A stretch of DNA of 64,000 nucleotides from Candidatus Geothrix skivensis. GTDB lineage: Bacteria; Acidobacteriota; Holophagae; Holophagales; Holophagaceae. The notes beneath the pieces were generated by a model that worked only from the letters and a program-made list of their open reading frames with translations, ran no database searches and was not told the DNA's origin. The stretch is from positions 124,001 to 188,000 of the forward strand of contig JADKIO010000005.1 in assembly GCA_016721195.1 (NCBI GenBank), read 5' to 3'. Positions 53,195 through 61,686 of this stretch are shown one piece after another (position 1 is the first letter of the stretch; each line of letters begins with the position of its first letter). Both the position numbers and the translations under genes were made by a program.

Positions 53195-53908
53195 GTGAAC
53201 CCCTTCGAGCCACCCAGCCAGACCGAGACCGCGGCCGTCGATCACGCCATCGCCAGCCGTCGGTCGGTGCGGGCCTTCCTCCCCAGGCCGGTGTCCCGGG
53301 AAGCGGTGGAAGCCATCCTGCAGGTGGCCTCCCGGGCCCCCTCGGGCACCAACCTCCAGCCCTGGCAGGTCCACGTCCTCACGGGGCGAGCGAAGGAGCG
53401 GCTATCGGCGCGCCTCCTGGCCATCCACCACGACCCGGTGGAACTCGAGCGCCACCAGCCGGAGTACGACTACTACCCGAGGGAATGGGTGGCGCCCTAC
53501 CTGGAACGTCGGCGCAAAGTGGGTTGGGACTTGTACGGCCTGCTTGGGATCGGCAAGGCGGACAGGTTGGCCATGCACGACCAGCATGGCCGCAACTACC
53601 AGTTCTTCGACGCACCGGTGGGCCTGATCTTCAGCATCGACCGGCGGATGGGGCAGGGGAGCTGGCTGGACTACGGCATGTTCCTGCAGAACCTCATGGT
53701 GGCCGCCCGGGCCCGGGGCCTGCACACCTGCCCCCAGGCCGCCTTCACGAGGTTCCATCGGGTCATTGCCGAGGAACTGGCCTTTGAACCTCTGCAGATG
53801 CTGGTTTGCGGCATGGCGCTCGGGTACGCGGATCCTTCGGCCCCGGAGAATGCCCTTGAGACCGAACGCGCCGCCGTTTCCGACTTCGCCCGATTTCTTC
53901 AGGACTAG
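53195..53908 (+). CDS. Nitroreductase-family FMN oxidoreductase
   Basis: 237 residues. FMN-binding signatures: ASRRSVRAFLPRPVSREAVEAIL, APSGTNLQPW, LMVAARARGLHTCPQAAF, and GMALGYADPSAPEN. Family members reduce nitroaromatics, quinones or flavins with NAD(P)H. GTG start with GGAG 6 nt upstream. It probably follows the hydrolase gene in one transcript. Confidence 0.9.
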   Translation: MNPFEPPSQTETAAVDHAIASRRSVRAFLPRPVSREAVEAILQVASRAPSGTNLQPWQVHVLTGRAKERLSARLLAIHHDPVELERHQPEYDYYPREWVAPYLERRRKVGWDLYGLLGIGKADRLAMHDQHGRNYQFFDAPVGLIFSIDRRMGQGSWLDYGMFLQNLMVAARARGLHTCPQAAFTRFHRVIAEELAFEPLQMLVCGMALGYADPSAPENALETERAAVSDFARFLQD

Positions 53909-53990
53909 CGCCCGTTTTTCATTGCTCCAGGGCCGGACTTGTTTCATGTTGAGCCTACGAACAGCAGTCCGAAAGGCCGCGTCCACCCCG

Positions 53991-54006
53991 ACCAGGGAGC
54001 CCTGGT
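53991..54006. promoter_or_regulatory. Palindrome in the glgC leader
   Basis: ACCAGGG-AG-CCCTGGT, a perfect 7-bp-arm palindrome, 36 nt upstream of the glgC start. It could be an operator or leader hairpin; evidence is the symmetry only. Confidence 0.3.
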
Positions 54007-54042
54007 TGGATGGCCCACGATTTAGGGATAGAAGGTGTCCTC

Positions 54043-55263
54043 ATGTCCGACTTGACGTTGACCATCCTCCTCGCCGGCGGCAGCGGATCGCGCCTGCTGC
54101 CGCTGACCGCCGACCGCGCCAAGCCGGCGGTACCCTTCGGAGGCAAGTACCGGGTCATCGACTTCACCCTGACCAACTGCCTGCATTCGGGGCTGCGTCG
54201 GATCCTGGTGCTGACCCAGTACAAATCCCACTCCCTGCACAAGCACCTGCGGGACGGCTGGAGCATCTTCAATCCCGAGTGCGGCGAGTACATCACCGTG
54301 GTTCCCCCGCAGATGCGCACAGGCGCCTCCTGGTACGCGGGCACCGCCGATGCCATCAACCAGAACCTCTTCCTGCTCGAACGCAACGAGGCGGACAAAA
54401 TCCTGATTCTCGCCGCCGACCACATCTACCGCATGGACTACGCGGCCCTCGTCGCGGCCCACACCGAGACCGGCGCGGACCTGACGGTCGCCTGCATGAA
54501 GGTGCCCATCGGGGAAGCCAGCGCCTTTGGCGTCATGGCCATCGACGGAAGCAGCCGGATCATCGAGTTCCAGGAGAAGCCCGAACAGCCCAAGTCCATG
54601 CCCGGAGACCCTGGGACTGCGCTGGTGTCCATGGGCATCTACGTCTTCACCAAGGATCTGCTCATCGAGCAACTGCGGGCCGACAGCGTTCGGGAAGACT
54701 CCAGCCACGACTTCGGCAAGGACCTGATCCCCGGCATGATCCACACGCACAAGGTCTACGCCTACGAATTCGGCGGTGCCCGGGGACGGGTCACCCCGGA
54801 CCGCTATTGGCGCGACGTGGGGAGTCTCGACGCCTACTACGAGGCCAACATGGACCTCCTCAAGCCCGTGCCCCCCCTGAACCTCTACCAGGACGACTGG
54901 GCCATCCGCACCTACCACGGCCAGAACCCGCCGGCGCGCATGGTGCCCGGCGAGAACGGCAAGGATGGGCTGATGACCAACTCCATCATGGGCGCGGGCA
55001 CCGTCATCATCGGCGGCATCGTGCGGCATTCCATCCTGGCCTCCCGGGTCCACATCCACGAAGAGGCGGTGGTGGAGGATTCGATCCTGTTCGACCACGT
55101 CACCGTGGGCAAGGGCGCCAGGCTGCGCCGCTGCATCGTCGACAAGCACGTGGACATCCCCCCCGGGGAGATGATCGGTTTTGACACCGACCGTGACAGG
55201 CAGCGGTTCACCCTTTCCGACCGGGGCATCGTCGTGGTACCCGAGGACTACCGGTTCGAGTGA
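54043..55263 (+). CDS. glgC: Glucose-1-phosphate adenylyltransferase
   Basis: 406 residues. The N-terminal nucleotidyltransferase domain has LLAGGSGSRLLPLTADRAKPAVPFGGKYRVIDF, the classic ADP-glucose pyrophosphorylase start, with the KPAVPFGG Lys and the later LAADHIYRMDY and EFQEKP motifs. The C-terminal left-handed beta-helix is SIMGAGTVIIGGIVRHSIL. It makes ADP-glucose for glycogen; allosteric control is expected. The ATG at 54043 has GGTGT upstream; the ATG at 54010 does not fit. glgA/glgB are not in the window. Confidence 0.95.
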   Translation: MSDLTLTILLAGGSGSRLLPLTADRAKPAVPFGGKYRVIDFTLTNCLHSGLRRILVLTQYKSHSLHKHLRDGWSIFNPECGEYITVVPPQMRTGASWYAGTADAINQNLFLLERNEADKILILAADHIYRMDYAALVAAHTETGADLTVACMKVPIGEASAFGVMAIDGSSRIIEFQEKPEQPKSMPGDPGTALVSMGIYVFTKDLLIEQLRADSVREDSSHDFGKDLIPGMIHTHKVYAYEFGGARGRVTPDRYWRDVGSLDAYYEANMDLLKPVPPLNLYQDDWAIRTYHGQNPPARMVPGENGKDGLMTNSIMGAGTVIIGGIVRHSILASRVHIHEEAVVEDSILFDHVTVGKGARLRRCIVDKHVDIPPGEMIGFDTDRDRQRFTLSDRGIVVVPEDYRFE

Positions 55264-55401
55264 GCCCGGCCGCCCAGGCCAAGGTTCGAATCGAGAGATG
55301 CCACCTCCTTGATTGCCGATGGAAGGGCCCTCAATGCCCGGTGGTTGGCGGTTCCCGGGGGGGTGTGATTGAATGGCCTCTCCCCAAAGGAGGCAGGTCC
55401 C

Positions 55402-55776
55402 ATGAAGATCACCGTCATCGTTGTCCGCAGCCTGATGGGGCTGCTGTTCCTGTTCGCCTCCATCACCTACCTGTTCAAGCTCATCACCCCGCCTCCGCCC
55501 ACCGGTGCCATGAAGGTCTTCAGCGATGGGCTGGAGGCTTCGCGCTACCTCATGCCCACGGTGAAGGTCACCGAGCTGGTCTGCGGCCTGGCCTTCCTGT
55601 CCGGGCGGTTCGTTCCCCTGGCCACGGTGGTCATCGCGCCGATCGTCATCAACATCCTGCTCGTCCACGCCTTCCTCGGTCCGGAAGGACTGCCCATCGC
55701 GGCCTTCCTGGTGCTGGCCAATGGCCTGCTGGCCTACCACCACCGGGACAGCTACAAGCCGCTGTTCAAGGCCTGA
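55402..55776 (+). CDS. DoxX-like membrane protein
   Basis: 124 residues with four helices (IVVRSLMGLLFLFASITYLF; LMPTVKVTELVCGLAFLSG; LATVVIAPIVINILLVHAFL; AAFLVLANGLLAYHH), the DoxX/SURF4-like pattern. Function usually unknown. A very strong AAAGGAGG site 8 nt before the ATG marks the start. The DinB-like gene begins 2 nt after its stop. Confidence 0.85.
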   Translation: MKITVIVVRSLMGLLFLFASITYLFKLITPPPPTGAMKVFSDGLEASRYLMPTVKVTELVCGLAFLSGRFVPLATVVIAPIVINILLVHAFLGPEGLPIAAFLVLANGLLAYHHRDSYKPLFKA

Positions 55777-55778
55777 CC

Positions 55779-56315
55779 TTGGCCGCCTCCCTGCAGGCCC
55801 TCATCGACGCTTTGGATCACGAACGGCTTGCCCTGCTCGATGGGGTGGAGGCCCTGGGGGCCGATGCCATATCGGCCCGGTCCCAGCCGGACACCTGGTC
55901 CATCCTTGAGATCGTGGAGCATCTGGTGCTGGCGGAGGCGGCCATCCTCCAGGGCCTTCCCCCCACCACAGAGCTGACCGACCGGCCGCGCAGCTTGAAG
56001 CAGCGGATCCTCTTCCAGGTGGTCATGGCCATCCTGCGGTTTGGCATTCCGGTGAAGGTGCCCACCCGCCGCATGGTCCCCACGGGTCAGGTTCCCCTGG
56101 AAGAGCTGCGCAAGCGGTGGGATGGTCACCTGCGCTGGCTCCGCACCCACGGTGAGGGCCTGGACGCGGAGGGCGAGCGCCGGGCGGTCTTCCAGCACCC
56201 GGTGGCCGGACCCATCACCCTGGCCCAGGCGCTCCGCATGGCCTGCCTGCACCTGGGTGTCCACCGGCGCCAGATTCGGAAACGACAGGAGGGCCAGGCG
56301 CGTCAGAATGGTTGA
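55779..56315 (+). CDS. DinB-like four-helix protein
   Basis: 178 residues. WSILEIVEHLVLAEAA gives the first His of the metal site, and HLGVHRRQI near the end gives the later His pair, the DinB/YfiT layout. Members include thiol-dependent transferases (bacillithiol/mycothiol S-transferases); function here is open. The only start near the fold is TTG at 55779, two bases past the DoxX-like stop, so it is likely translated by reinitiation; the ORF is open far upstream in a frame that clearly belongs to no gene. Confidence 0.78.
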   Translation: MAASLQALIDALDHERLALLDGVEALGADAISARSQPDTWSILEIVEHLVLAEAAILQGLPPTTELTDRPRSLKQRILFQVVMAILRFGIPVKVPTRRMVPTGQVPLEELRKRWDGHLRWLRTHGEGLDAEGERRAVFQHPVAGPITLAQALRMACLHLGVHRRQIRKRQEGQARQNG

Positions 56316-56353
56316 GCTGCCGTCAGCTCACCCCGGACAGGACCAGATCCGCC

Positions 56354-56857
56354 ATGCGCCCCACTTTCCTCGGCCTTGCCAAGACCCGCCCATGGACGGT
56401 GGTCTTCCTGGCGCTCTGGCTTGGGCTGGGCCTCTGGGGGCTGGATCGGCTCAGCGTCCACCGCAGCCTGCAGGGCCAGGCGGAAGTGCGGCCGATCCAG
56501 TGGACGCTGACCACCTCGCGCCTGCTGCACCCCCGGGAGGAACTCACGTTCGGGGGAGCTGACCTGCTGCGGGCCGAGGTGGAGCGGTCCTCCGGCTTGC
56601 ATCCGTTTGCGGCCACCACCCGGCTGATCCTCCACACCCGGGAAGGCAGGTTCTGGCTCAGTGCCTCGACTGGCAGCGGGTTCCGGGACCAGGAGCGCCT
56701 GGCTGCCGAGCTCAATGCCTTCCTGCGCGCCCCGGCCGGGGGCACCCTGCGAATCCCCGGCGACTATCCCTCCGTGTTCTTCATCGCGGCGGGCATGTTC
56801 ACGATCATCTCCCTGCTGCTGCTCGGCGGAGTCGTCCTGGTGGGCCGTCGGCACTGA
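56354..56857 (+). CDS. Two-helix membrane protein of unknown function
   Basis: 167 residues: a helix at about 15-35 (VVFLALWLGLGLWGLDRL), a soluble 100-residue domain (STSRLLHPREELTF to GTLRIPGDYPS), and a C-terminal helix at about 143-162 (VFFIAAGMFTIISLLLLGGVVL). Not recognised. The start at 56354 has weak site support; a TTG at 56312 in frame is possible. Confidence 0.6.
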   Translation: MRPTFLGLAKTRPWTVVFLALWLGLGLWGLDRLSVHRSLQGQAEVRPIQWTLTTSRLLHPREELTFGGADLLRAEVERSSGLHPFAATTRLILHTREGRFWLSASTGSGFRDQERLAAELNAFLRAPAGGTLRIPGDYPSVFFIAAGMFTIISLLLLGGVVLVGRRH

Positions 56858-56914
56858 GCTGGCCGTATGCCTCAAGGCGCAGGGATGGGCCGTGGTGGTG
56901 CCGCCTAAGAACAG

Positions 56915-57007
56915 GTGGTTGTGGATGGGCAGACCAACTGCGTGGTCTGGATCGGCAAACAGTTACCCCTGGAGGCCCTGCTGGTGTTCCCCACCTCCAC
57001 GCTCTGA
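56915..57007 (+). pseudogene. Possible coding remnant
   Basis: In the 242-nt space before pntB's end, a GTG-started 30-codon frame reads VVVDGQTNCVVWIGKQLPLE... and stops at 57005-57007. The preceding bases, in another frame, read AVCLKAQGWAVVVPPK. The two look like pieces of one frameshifted old gene. There is no ribosome site and no start of normal quality. Supported by coding-like composition only. Confidence 0.25.
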
Positions 57008-57099
57008 ACCAAGGCATACAGGCATTCCCAGGCCAGTCCATTTCCGTGTCCGGCTGCCGGCGTTCCCGTCCGGCGTTCTCGATCAGTTTGAAACAGCGC

Positions 57100-58521
57100 T
57101 CAGTGCCCGCCCTCGCCCGCCAGCTTCCGCGCCAGTTCGCCCATCACAGCCTTGGCATCGCCGAAGAGCATGAATGTCTTGTCCAGGAAGTAGAGCTCGT
57201 TATCGATGCCGGCGAAGCCCGGGGCCTTGGAGCGCTTGATGGCATAGACCGCCTTGGCCTTGTCGGCGTCGATGATGGGCATGCCATAAATGGGGCTGTT
57301 CTTGTCGCTGCGGGCGGCGGGGTTCACCACGTCATTGGCGCCGATGACCAGCACCACGTCCGCCTGGGGCATGTCGCCATTGATCTCGTCCATCTCCAGC
57401 AGGTCGTCGTAGGGGATCTCGGCCTCCGCCAGCAGTACGTTCATGTGGCCCGGCATGCGGCCCGCCACCGGGTGGATGGCGAACTTCACGGTGACGCCCT
57501 TCTTCTTCAGCAGGTCGTAGACCTCGCGCACCTTGTGCTGGGCCTGGGCCACGGCCAGCCCGTAGCCGGGCACGATGACCACCAGGTTCGCCTGCTCCAT
57601 GACCATGGCGGCGCTTTCCACGGTGTCGGCCTTGTAGGCCTTCTGCTCACCTTCCCCGCTGGCGGCCGTCGTCTGGCCGAAGGCGCCGAACAGCACGTTG
57701 AAGAAGGAGCGGTTCATGGCCTTGCACATGATGACCGACAGGATGAGGCCCGAGCTGCCGTCAAGGGCGCCAGCCGTGATGAGCAGCTTGTTGTTCAGCA
57801 CGAAGCCCATGGCCACGGCGGACAGGCCCGCATAGGCGTTGAGGATGGAGATCACCGTGGGCATGTCCGCGCCGCCGATGGGGATGATCAGCAGCACACC
57901 GAAGGCGAGCGACAGCAGGATGATGCCGCCGAAGGCGTAGGGGGCCCAGGGGGCCAGGGGGTGCAGCACCAGGGCCACGCCAAGTCCTAGCGCCACGCCG
58001 AACAGCGCCAGGTTGCTGGCGTTCTGGCCGGGGTAGGTGACGGGGCGCTGGGGGATCCATTTCACTTCCTGCAACTTGCCCGCCGCCAGGATGGAGCCCG
58101 TGAACGTGAGGAAACCCAGCAGGATCTCGGCCACCAGGGCCACCACGATGAAGGGGGTGAGGGCCGCCTCGTTCTTCTGGCCGTAGTAGAGGAAGAACTT
58201 GGCCGTGCCCACCAGACCGGCCGCCAGGCCGCCGAAGGCGTGGGAGAGCGCGGTCCGCTGGGGCACCGCCGTGAGGGGCACCTGGGCCAGGGGGTAGCCC
58301 ACCGCCGCGCCCAAGGCGAAAGCGCCGAGGATCCACCAGTAGTGGGTGCCGCCGGTGGCCAGCACGCCGGTGAGGGTGCCCACCACCGCCAGGGTCATGG
58401 CCCCCACGCCGGAGAACACGCCCTTGCGGGCCGTTTCGGGGTCGCTCATCCACTTCAGCGAAAGGATGAAGAGGGCTGTGGAAATCAGGTAAAGGATCTG
58501 AACCAAGGTCTCCGCGCTCAC
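57100..58521 (-). CDS. pntB: NAD(P) transhydrogenase subunit beta
   Basis: 473 residues. Nine or so membrane helices, followed by the NADP-binding domain: VIVPGYGLAVAQAQHKVREVYDLL, then HPVAGRMPGHMNVLLAEAEIPYDDL, and IGANDVVNPAAR, the PntB hallmarks. It moves protons inward while passing hydride from NADH to NADP+. The start overlaps the pntAB stop by 4 nt. Length matches the family. Confidence 0.96.
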   Translation of the reverse strand: MSAETLVQILYLISTALFILSLKWMSDPETARKGVFSGVGAMTLAVVGTLTGVLATGGTHYWWILGAFALGAAVGYPLAQVPLTAVPQRTALSHAFGGLAAGLVGTAKFFLYYGQKNEAALTPFIVVALVAEILLGFLTFTGSILAAGKLQEVKWIPQRPVTYPGQNASNLALFGVALGLGVALVLHPLAPWAPYAFGGIILLSLAFGVLLIIPIGGADMPTVISILNAYAGLSAVAMGFVLNNKLLITAGALDGSSGLILSVIMCKAMNRSFFNVLFGAFGQTTAASGEGEQKAYKADTVESAAMVMEQANLVVIVPGYGLAVAQAQHKVREVYDLLKKKGVTVKFAIHPVAGRMPGHMNVLLAEAEIPYDDLLEMDEINGDMPQADVVLVIGANDVVNPAARSDKNSPIYGMPIIDADKAKAVYAIKRSKAPGFAGIDNELYFLDKTFMLFGDAKAVMGELARKLAGEGGH

Positions 58522-58874
58522 TTGGCCACCTTTTCCTGCTTCTTGAACATCTTCAACATGCGGTCCGTGATGAGGAAGCCGCTGACGATGTTGGTGGTGG
58601 AGCAGAAGATGGCCACGAGGCCCAGCGCCGTGATGTAGCCGGGGTAGTCCTTGCCGGCGGAGACGATGATGGCGCCCACCACGGCTATGGCCGAGATGGC
58701 GTTGGTGAGGCTCATGAGCGGCGTGTGCAGCAGCCGAGACACCCGCTGGATGACCATGACACCGATGAAGGTGGCGAGCATGAAGACGAAGAGGGCGCCC
58801 ATGACATCGAGTTCCCCATGTCCGCCCCCGGCGGCCGGAGCCGGGTGTTCCGAAAGAGCAAGCAGCATCATCAC
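58518..58874 (-). CDS. pntAB: NAD(P) transhydrogenase subunit alpha, membrane part
   Basis: 118 residues with three helices (LFVFMLATFIGVMVIQRVSR, PLMSLTNAISAIAVVGAIIVSAG, YITALGLVAIFCSTTNIVSGF), equal to the C-terminal membrane portion of one-piece PntA, here a separate polypeptide as in the three-subunit type. It overlaps pntAA and pntB by 4 nt each, giving strict coupling. Confidence 0.94.
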   Translation of the reverse strand: MMMLLALSEHPAPAAGGGHGELDVMGALFVFMLATFIGVMVIQRVSRLLHTPLMSLTNAISAIAVVGAIIVSAGKDYPGYITALGLVAIFCSTTNIVSGFLITDRMLKMFKKQEKVAK

Positions 58875-60040
58875 GCCTTCCCTCCCTGAGTCGGGTCTAA
58901 AGCCTTCAGCGTGGGCCCATGGACCACTTTGCCCTCGTGGGTCACGGCGCAGCCCTTGAGGATGTCGTCGGTCCAGTCGAGGTTGAAGCGCTGGCCTTCC
59001 TTGTCCCAGAAGGCGGTCATGAAGTTCAGCAGGTTGCGCGCGAAAAGCATGCTGGCGTGGGTGGGCACCGTGGCGGGGAGGTTGAGGGGCGCGACGATCT
59101 TCACGCCGTGGACCACCACCGTGGAACCCAGCTTCGACAGCGTGCAGTTGCCGCCGCCATCGGCTCCCAGGTCGATGATCACCGAACCGGGCTTCATGCT
59201 CTTCACGATGGCCTCGTCCAGGAGCTTTGGGGCGAAGACTCCCCCGATGAGGGCCGTGGTGATGACCACGTCCACCGTGGCGCAGTGCTCCGCCAGCAGC
59301 TTCGCCTGCAGGGCCTTGTCCTCCGCCGACAGTTCAGCCGCGTAGCCGCCGCCCGCGGAAGCCCCCTGGTTGAGGTCGATGCCCACGTACTTGCCACCCA
59401 CGGATTCGATCTGCTCCTTCACTTCCGGACGCACGTCCGTGGCCGTGACGCTGGCCCCCAGCCGCTTGGCGGTGGCGATGGCCTGGAGGCCCGCCACGCC
59501 CGCGCCGATGACGAAGACCTTGGCCGGCAGGGTGGTTCCCGCGGCGGTCATGAACATCGGGTAGTACTTGGGCAATTCCAGAGCCCCCAGCAGTACGCCC
59601 TTGTAGCCCACGATGTTGGCCTGGCTGGACAGGGTGTCCATGGCCTGGGCCCGGGTGGTGCGGGGGATGCAGTCCGTGGAGAAGGCCGTCAGGTTGCGCG
59701 CGGCCAGCCGCTGCACCGAATCCAGGTTCCGCGTCGGGAAGATGGAGGCCAGGAGCATGGTGCCGGGCCTGAAGGAATCCACCTCATGGGTTCCGTCTGG
59801 GCGTGCCTGGGGGGCATTCACCTTCAGCACGAAGTCGGCGCCACCCAGGAGAGCAGTGGCATCCGGGGCGATGGTGGCGCCCACCTCCTGGTAGGCCCGG
59901 TCGGGGAAGTTGGCCGCCAGCCCCGCACCGGTTTCCACGGCCACCTCGAGGCCGAGGGCCAGCAGCTTCTTGCAGGCGTCAGGATCCAGCGCGACGCGGG
60001 TCTCGTCCGCCCGGATCTCCCTGGGTACGGCAATCTTCAT
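58871..60040 (-). CDS. pntAA: NAD(P) transhydrogenase subunit alpha, NAD-binding part
   Basis: 389 residues. A family start MKIAVPREIRADETRVALDPD and the NAD-binding Rossmann region VFVIGAGVAGLQAIATAKRLGASVTATDVRPE. The related alanine-dehydrogenase fold shares this layout, but the coupled pntAB/pntB genes settle the identity. The ATG at 60040 has an AGAGGG site; the upstream in-frame ATG at 60106 is not needed. First gene of the operon. Confidence 0.95.
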   Translation of the reverse strand: MKIAVPREIRADETRVALDPDACKKLLALGLEVAVETGAGLAANFPDRAYQEVGATIAPDATALLGGADFVLKVNAPQARPDGTHEVDSFRPGTMLLASIFPTRNLDSVQRLAARNLTAFSTDCIPRTTRAQAMDTLSSQANIVGYKGVLLGALELPKYYPMFMTAAGTTLPAKVFVIGAGVAGLQAIATAKRLGASVTATDVRPEVKEQIESVGGKYVGIDLNQGASAGGGYAAELSAEDKALQAKLLAEHCATVDVVITTALIGGVFAPKLLDEAIVKSMKPGSVIIDLGADGGGNCTLSKLGSTVVVHGVKIVAPLNLPATVPTHASMLFARNLLNFMTAFWDKEGQRFNLDWTDDILKGCAVTHEGKVVHGPTLKALDPTQGGKA

Positions 60041-60518
60041 GGGGCCCTCTGATGGGAATGGCTGATGGTCCAGACACCATAGCATTGGTTGGGAAATATT
60101 CTTCAATGCTGATTTTTTACGATATCAAGGTCGGTTGCTCTGGGTAGCCCTTCCGGGGCGGAGGGGCGGCTGAGCCTTCTCAGCCTGGGCCGCTCCAGCG
60201 CTGCGCTTGCCGGGGCGCCCTGCCCACGCAGCGACCTCCCTGGAACGCGCCGGGATCCCATCCGGAAGCGCGGAGCCTCCGGCCAGGGCGGCGACTTTTC
60301 AGGAAGAATTCATAAAAAACATGCATTGATTATCTGTTGCAGCACAATCGATTCGGTCTATATTGCCTCAGAACACTGCTCCCTTGCATGGCCAATGCAC
60401 CATTTCCATCCGCAACTCGTCCTTTTATTGCAATCAACGTGCCCCATGCCTGCTTTGGCGAGTCCGCCAGGCAGCAGGTCGGCTTTCGACGCTTTCCATC
60501 CCACTTCAGGAGGCCCCC
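60041..60518. other. Gene-free region between pntAA and the papain-like peptidase gene
   Basis: 478 nt without a gene. Near pntAA it is AT-rich (60080-60125), holding its minus-strand promoter. From 60150 to 60290 lies GC-rich DNA with GCTGAG-CCTT-CTCAGC and nearby inverted segments. On the plus strand TTGCAG (60337-60342), 16-bp spacer, TATATT (60359-60364) is a plausible promoter for the peptidase, leaving a leader of about 150 nt. I saw no known riboswitch consensus in it. Confidence 0.4.
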
Positions 60519-61220
60519 TTGGCGACCCCGACCCACCGCATCCATGTGATCCAGGAACACTCGTCGAAGCGTGGCGGGCGGCTGGGGCGCCATGTGCATT
60601 TCGACGAGCGCAGCAGGGATTTCCCGGTGGAACTGCCGAAGAAGGCCGTCATCGAAACCCGGATCTGGAAGCGGCCCACGAAAGCATTCGCCCAGGGTGA
60701 GCTGGGCTCCTGCACGGGCAATGGGGCGGTGGGCGTGCTCGCCACGGCACCCTACCGGCAGCCGGGGCGGCGGCACACGCAGGCGCTGGCCCGCAAGATC
60801 TACGCCCTGGCCACCCACCTGGACACCATCGCCGGGATCTACCCCCCCGATGACAACGGCTCGACGGTGCTGGGCGCCATGAAGGCCCTCCGGGACCTGA
60901 AGCTGGTCAAGGGCTACAAGTGGTGCTTCGGGCTGGATGACGTGCTGAAGACCCTTTCCACCATCGGCCCGGTGGAGGTTGGTCTGAACTGGTACGAGGG
61001 CTTCGACAAGCCGGATGCCCATGGCCTCGTGAAGCTCAGCGGCTCCGTGCGGGGCGGCCATGCCTTCGAGCTGCTGGGCGTGGATGTGGAGCAGCAGCTG
61101 GTCTGGGCCATGAATTCCTGGGGCGAGGACTATGCCCTGCATGGCCGATTCGCCTTCTCCTGGAAGGACCTGGACCGCCTCCTTCACGAGGAGGGTGAGG
61201 CCTCCACGGTGATCCTGTAA
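60519..61220 (+). CDS. Papain-like (C1 family) cysteine peptidase
   Basis: 233 residues. The papain set is complete: Q59 and C65 in AQGELGSCTGNGA, H181 in RGGHAFELLGVD, and N199 in MNSWGEDYALHG. There is no signal peptide and almost no propeptide (58 residues before Gln), unusual for this family. The TTG start at 60519 is decided by a perfect AGGAGG five bases upstream; the longer frame to 60363 has no comparable site. Substrate and location unknown; cytoplasmic by default. It precedes the NTF2-like gene by 45 nt. Confidence 0.83.
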   Translation: MATPTHRIHVIQEHSSKRGGRLGRHVHFDERSRDFPVELPKKAVIETRIWKRPTKAFAQGELGSCTGNGAVGVLATAPYRQPGRRHTQALARKIYALATHLDTIAGIYPPDDNGSTVLGAMKALRDLKLVKGYKWCFGLDDVLKTLSTIGPVEVGLNWYEGFDKPDAHGLVKLSGSVRGGHAFELLGVDVEQQLVWAMNSWGEDYALHGRFAFSWKDLDRLLHEEGEASTVIL

Positions 61221-61265
61221 TCCGGCGACCCTGCTAGGCTCAGGACCGAATCGAAAGGATCCCGC

Positions 61266-61661
61266 ATGATCCAGCCGCTGGTCTTGGCCGTCACCTTCGT
61301 GGCATGCGCACTTCCCCTGGCTGGTATCACGCCTGAGGAGCTCATCCAGAAGCAGGTGGACGCCTACAACGCCCACGATCTGGACGCCTTCGTGGCCTGC
61401 TTCGGGAAGGACATCGAGTTCCGGACCATGGACGGGAATGTGAACCCCGAGAAGGGCACCGTCGCTCTGCGCAAGGGCTACGCGGATTTGTTCAAGCGGT
61501 ATCCGGAGCTGAGGGTGAAGGTCCTGAAGCGGATCCGCCAGGGGGCCTACGTCATCGACCAGCAGCAGGCCGAAGGGATGGGTCCCAACCCCGTGACGGT
61601 CACTGCGATCTACCAGATCGACCAGGACAAGATCATCCGGGTCTGGTACCTCGAAGGCTAG
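61266..61661 (+). CDS. Secreted NTF2/SnoaL-like protein
   Basis: 131 residues. A signal peptide (MIQPLVLAVTFVACALPLAGI) precedes a SnoaL-like NTF2 fold: ELIQKQVDAYNAHDLDAFVACFGKDIEF, then RKGYADLFKRYPELRVKV and a final strand IIRVWYLEG. Small pocketed barrel, often with no known function. The ATG start is straightforward. Follows the peptidase gene by 45 nt. Confidence 0.83.
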   Translation: MIQPLVLAVTFVACALPLAGITPEELIQKQVDAYNAHDLDAFVACFGKDIEFRTMDGNVNPEKGTVALRKGYADLFKRYPELRVKVLKRIRQGAYVIDQQQAEGMGPNPVTVTAIYQIDQDKIIRVWYLEG

Positions 61662-61686
61662 ACGGCAGCGAGCCGGTTCGCGGTGC

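Noticed and set aside
53766..55184. 472-codon ORF over glgC in another frame
   Set aside because: A shadow frame, rich in Arg/Pro/Gly, overlapping the clearly conserved glgC.
55282..55296. GGTTCGAATC resembling a tRNA T-arm
   Set aside because: No acceptor, D or anticodon arms can be drawn around it.
60365..60518. c-di-GMP or other riboswitch in the papain-like gene leader
   Set aside because: No GEMM-type core (GCGACGCAAAGCC-like) or other consensus was recognised.
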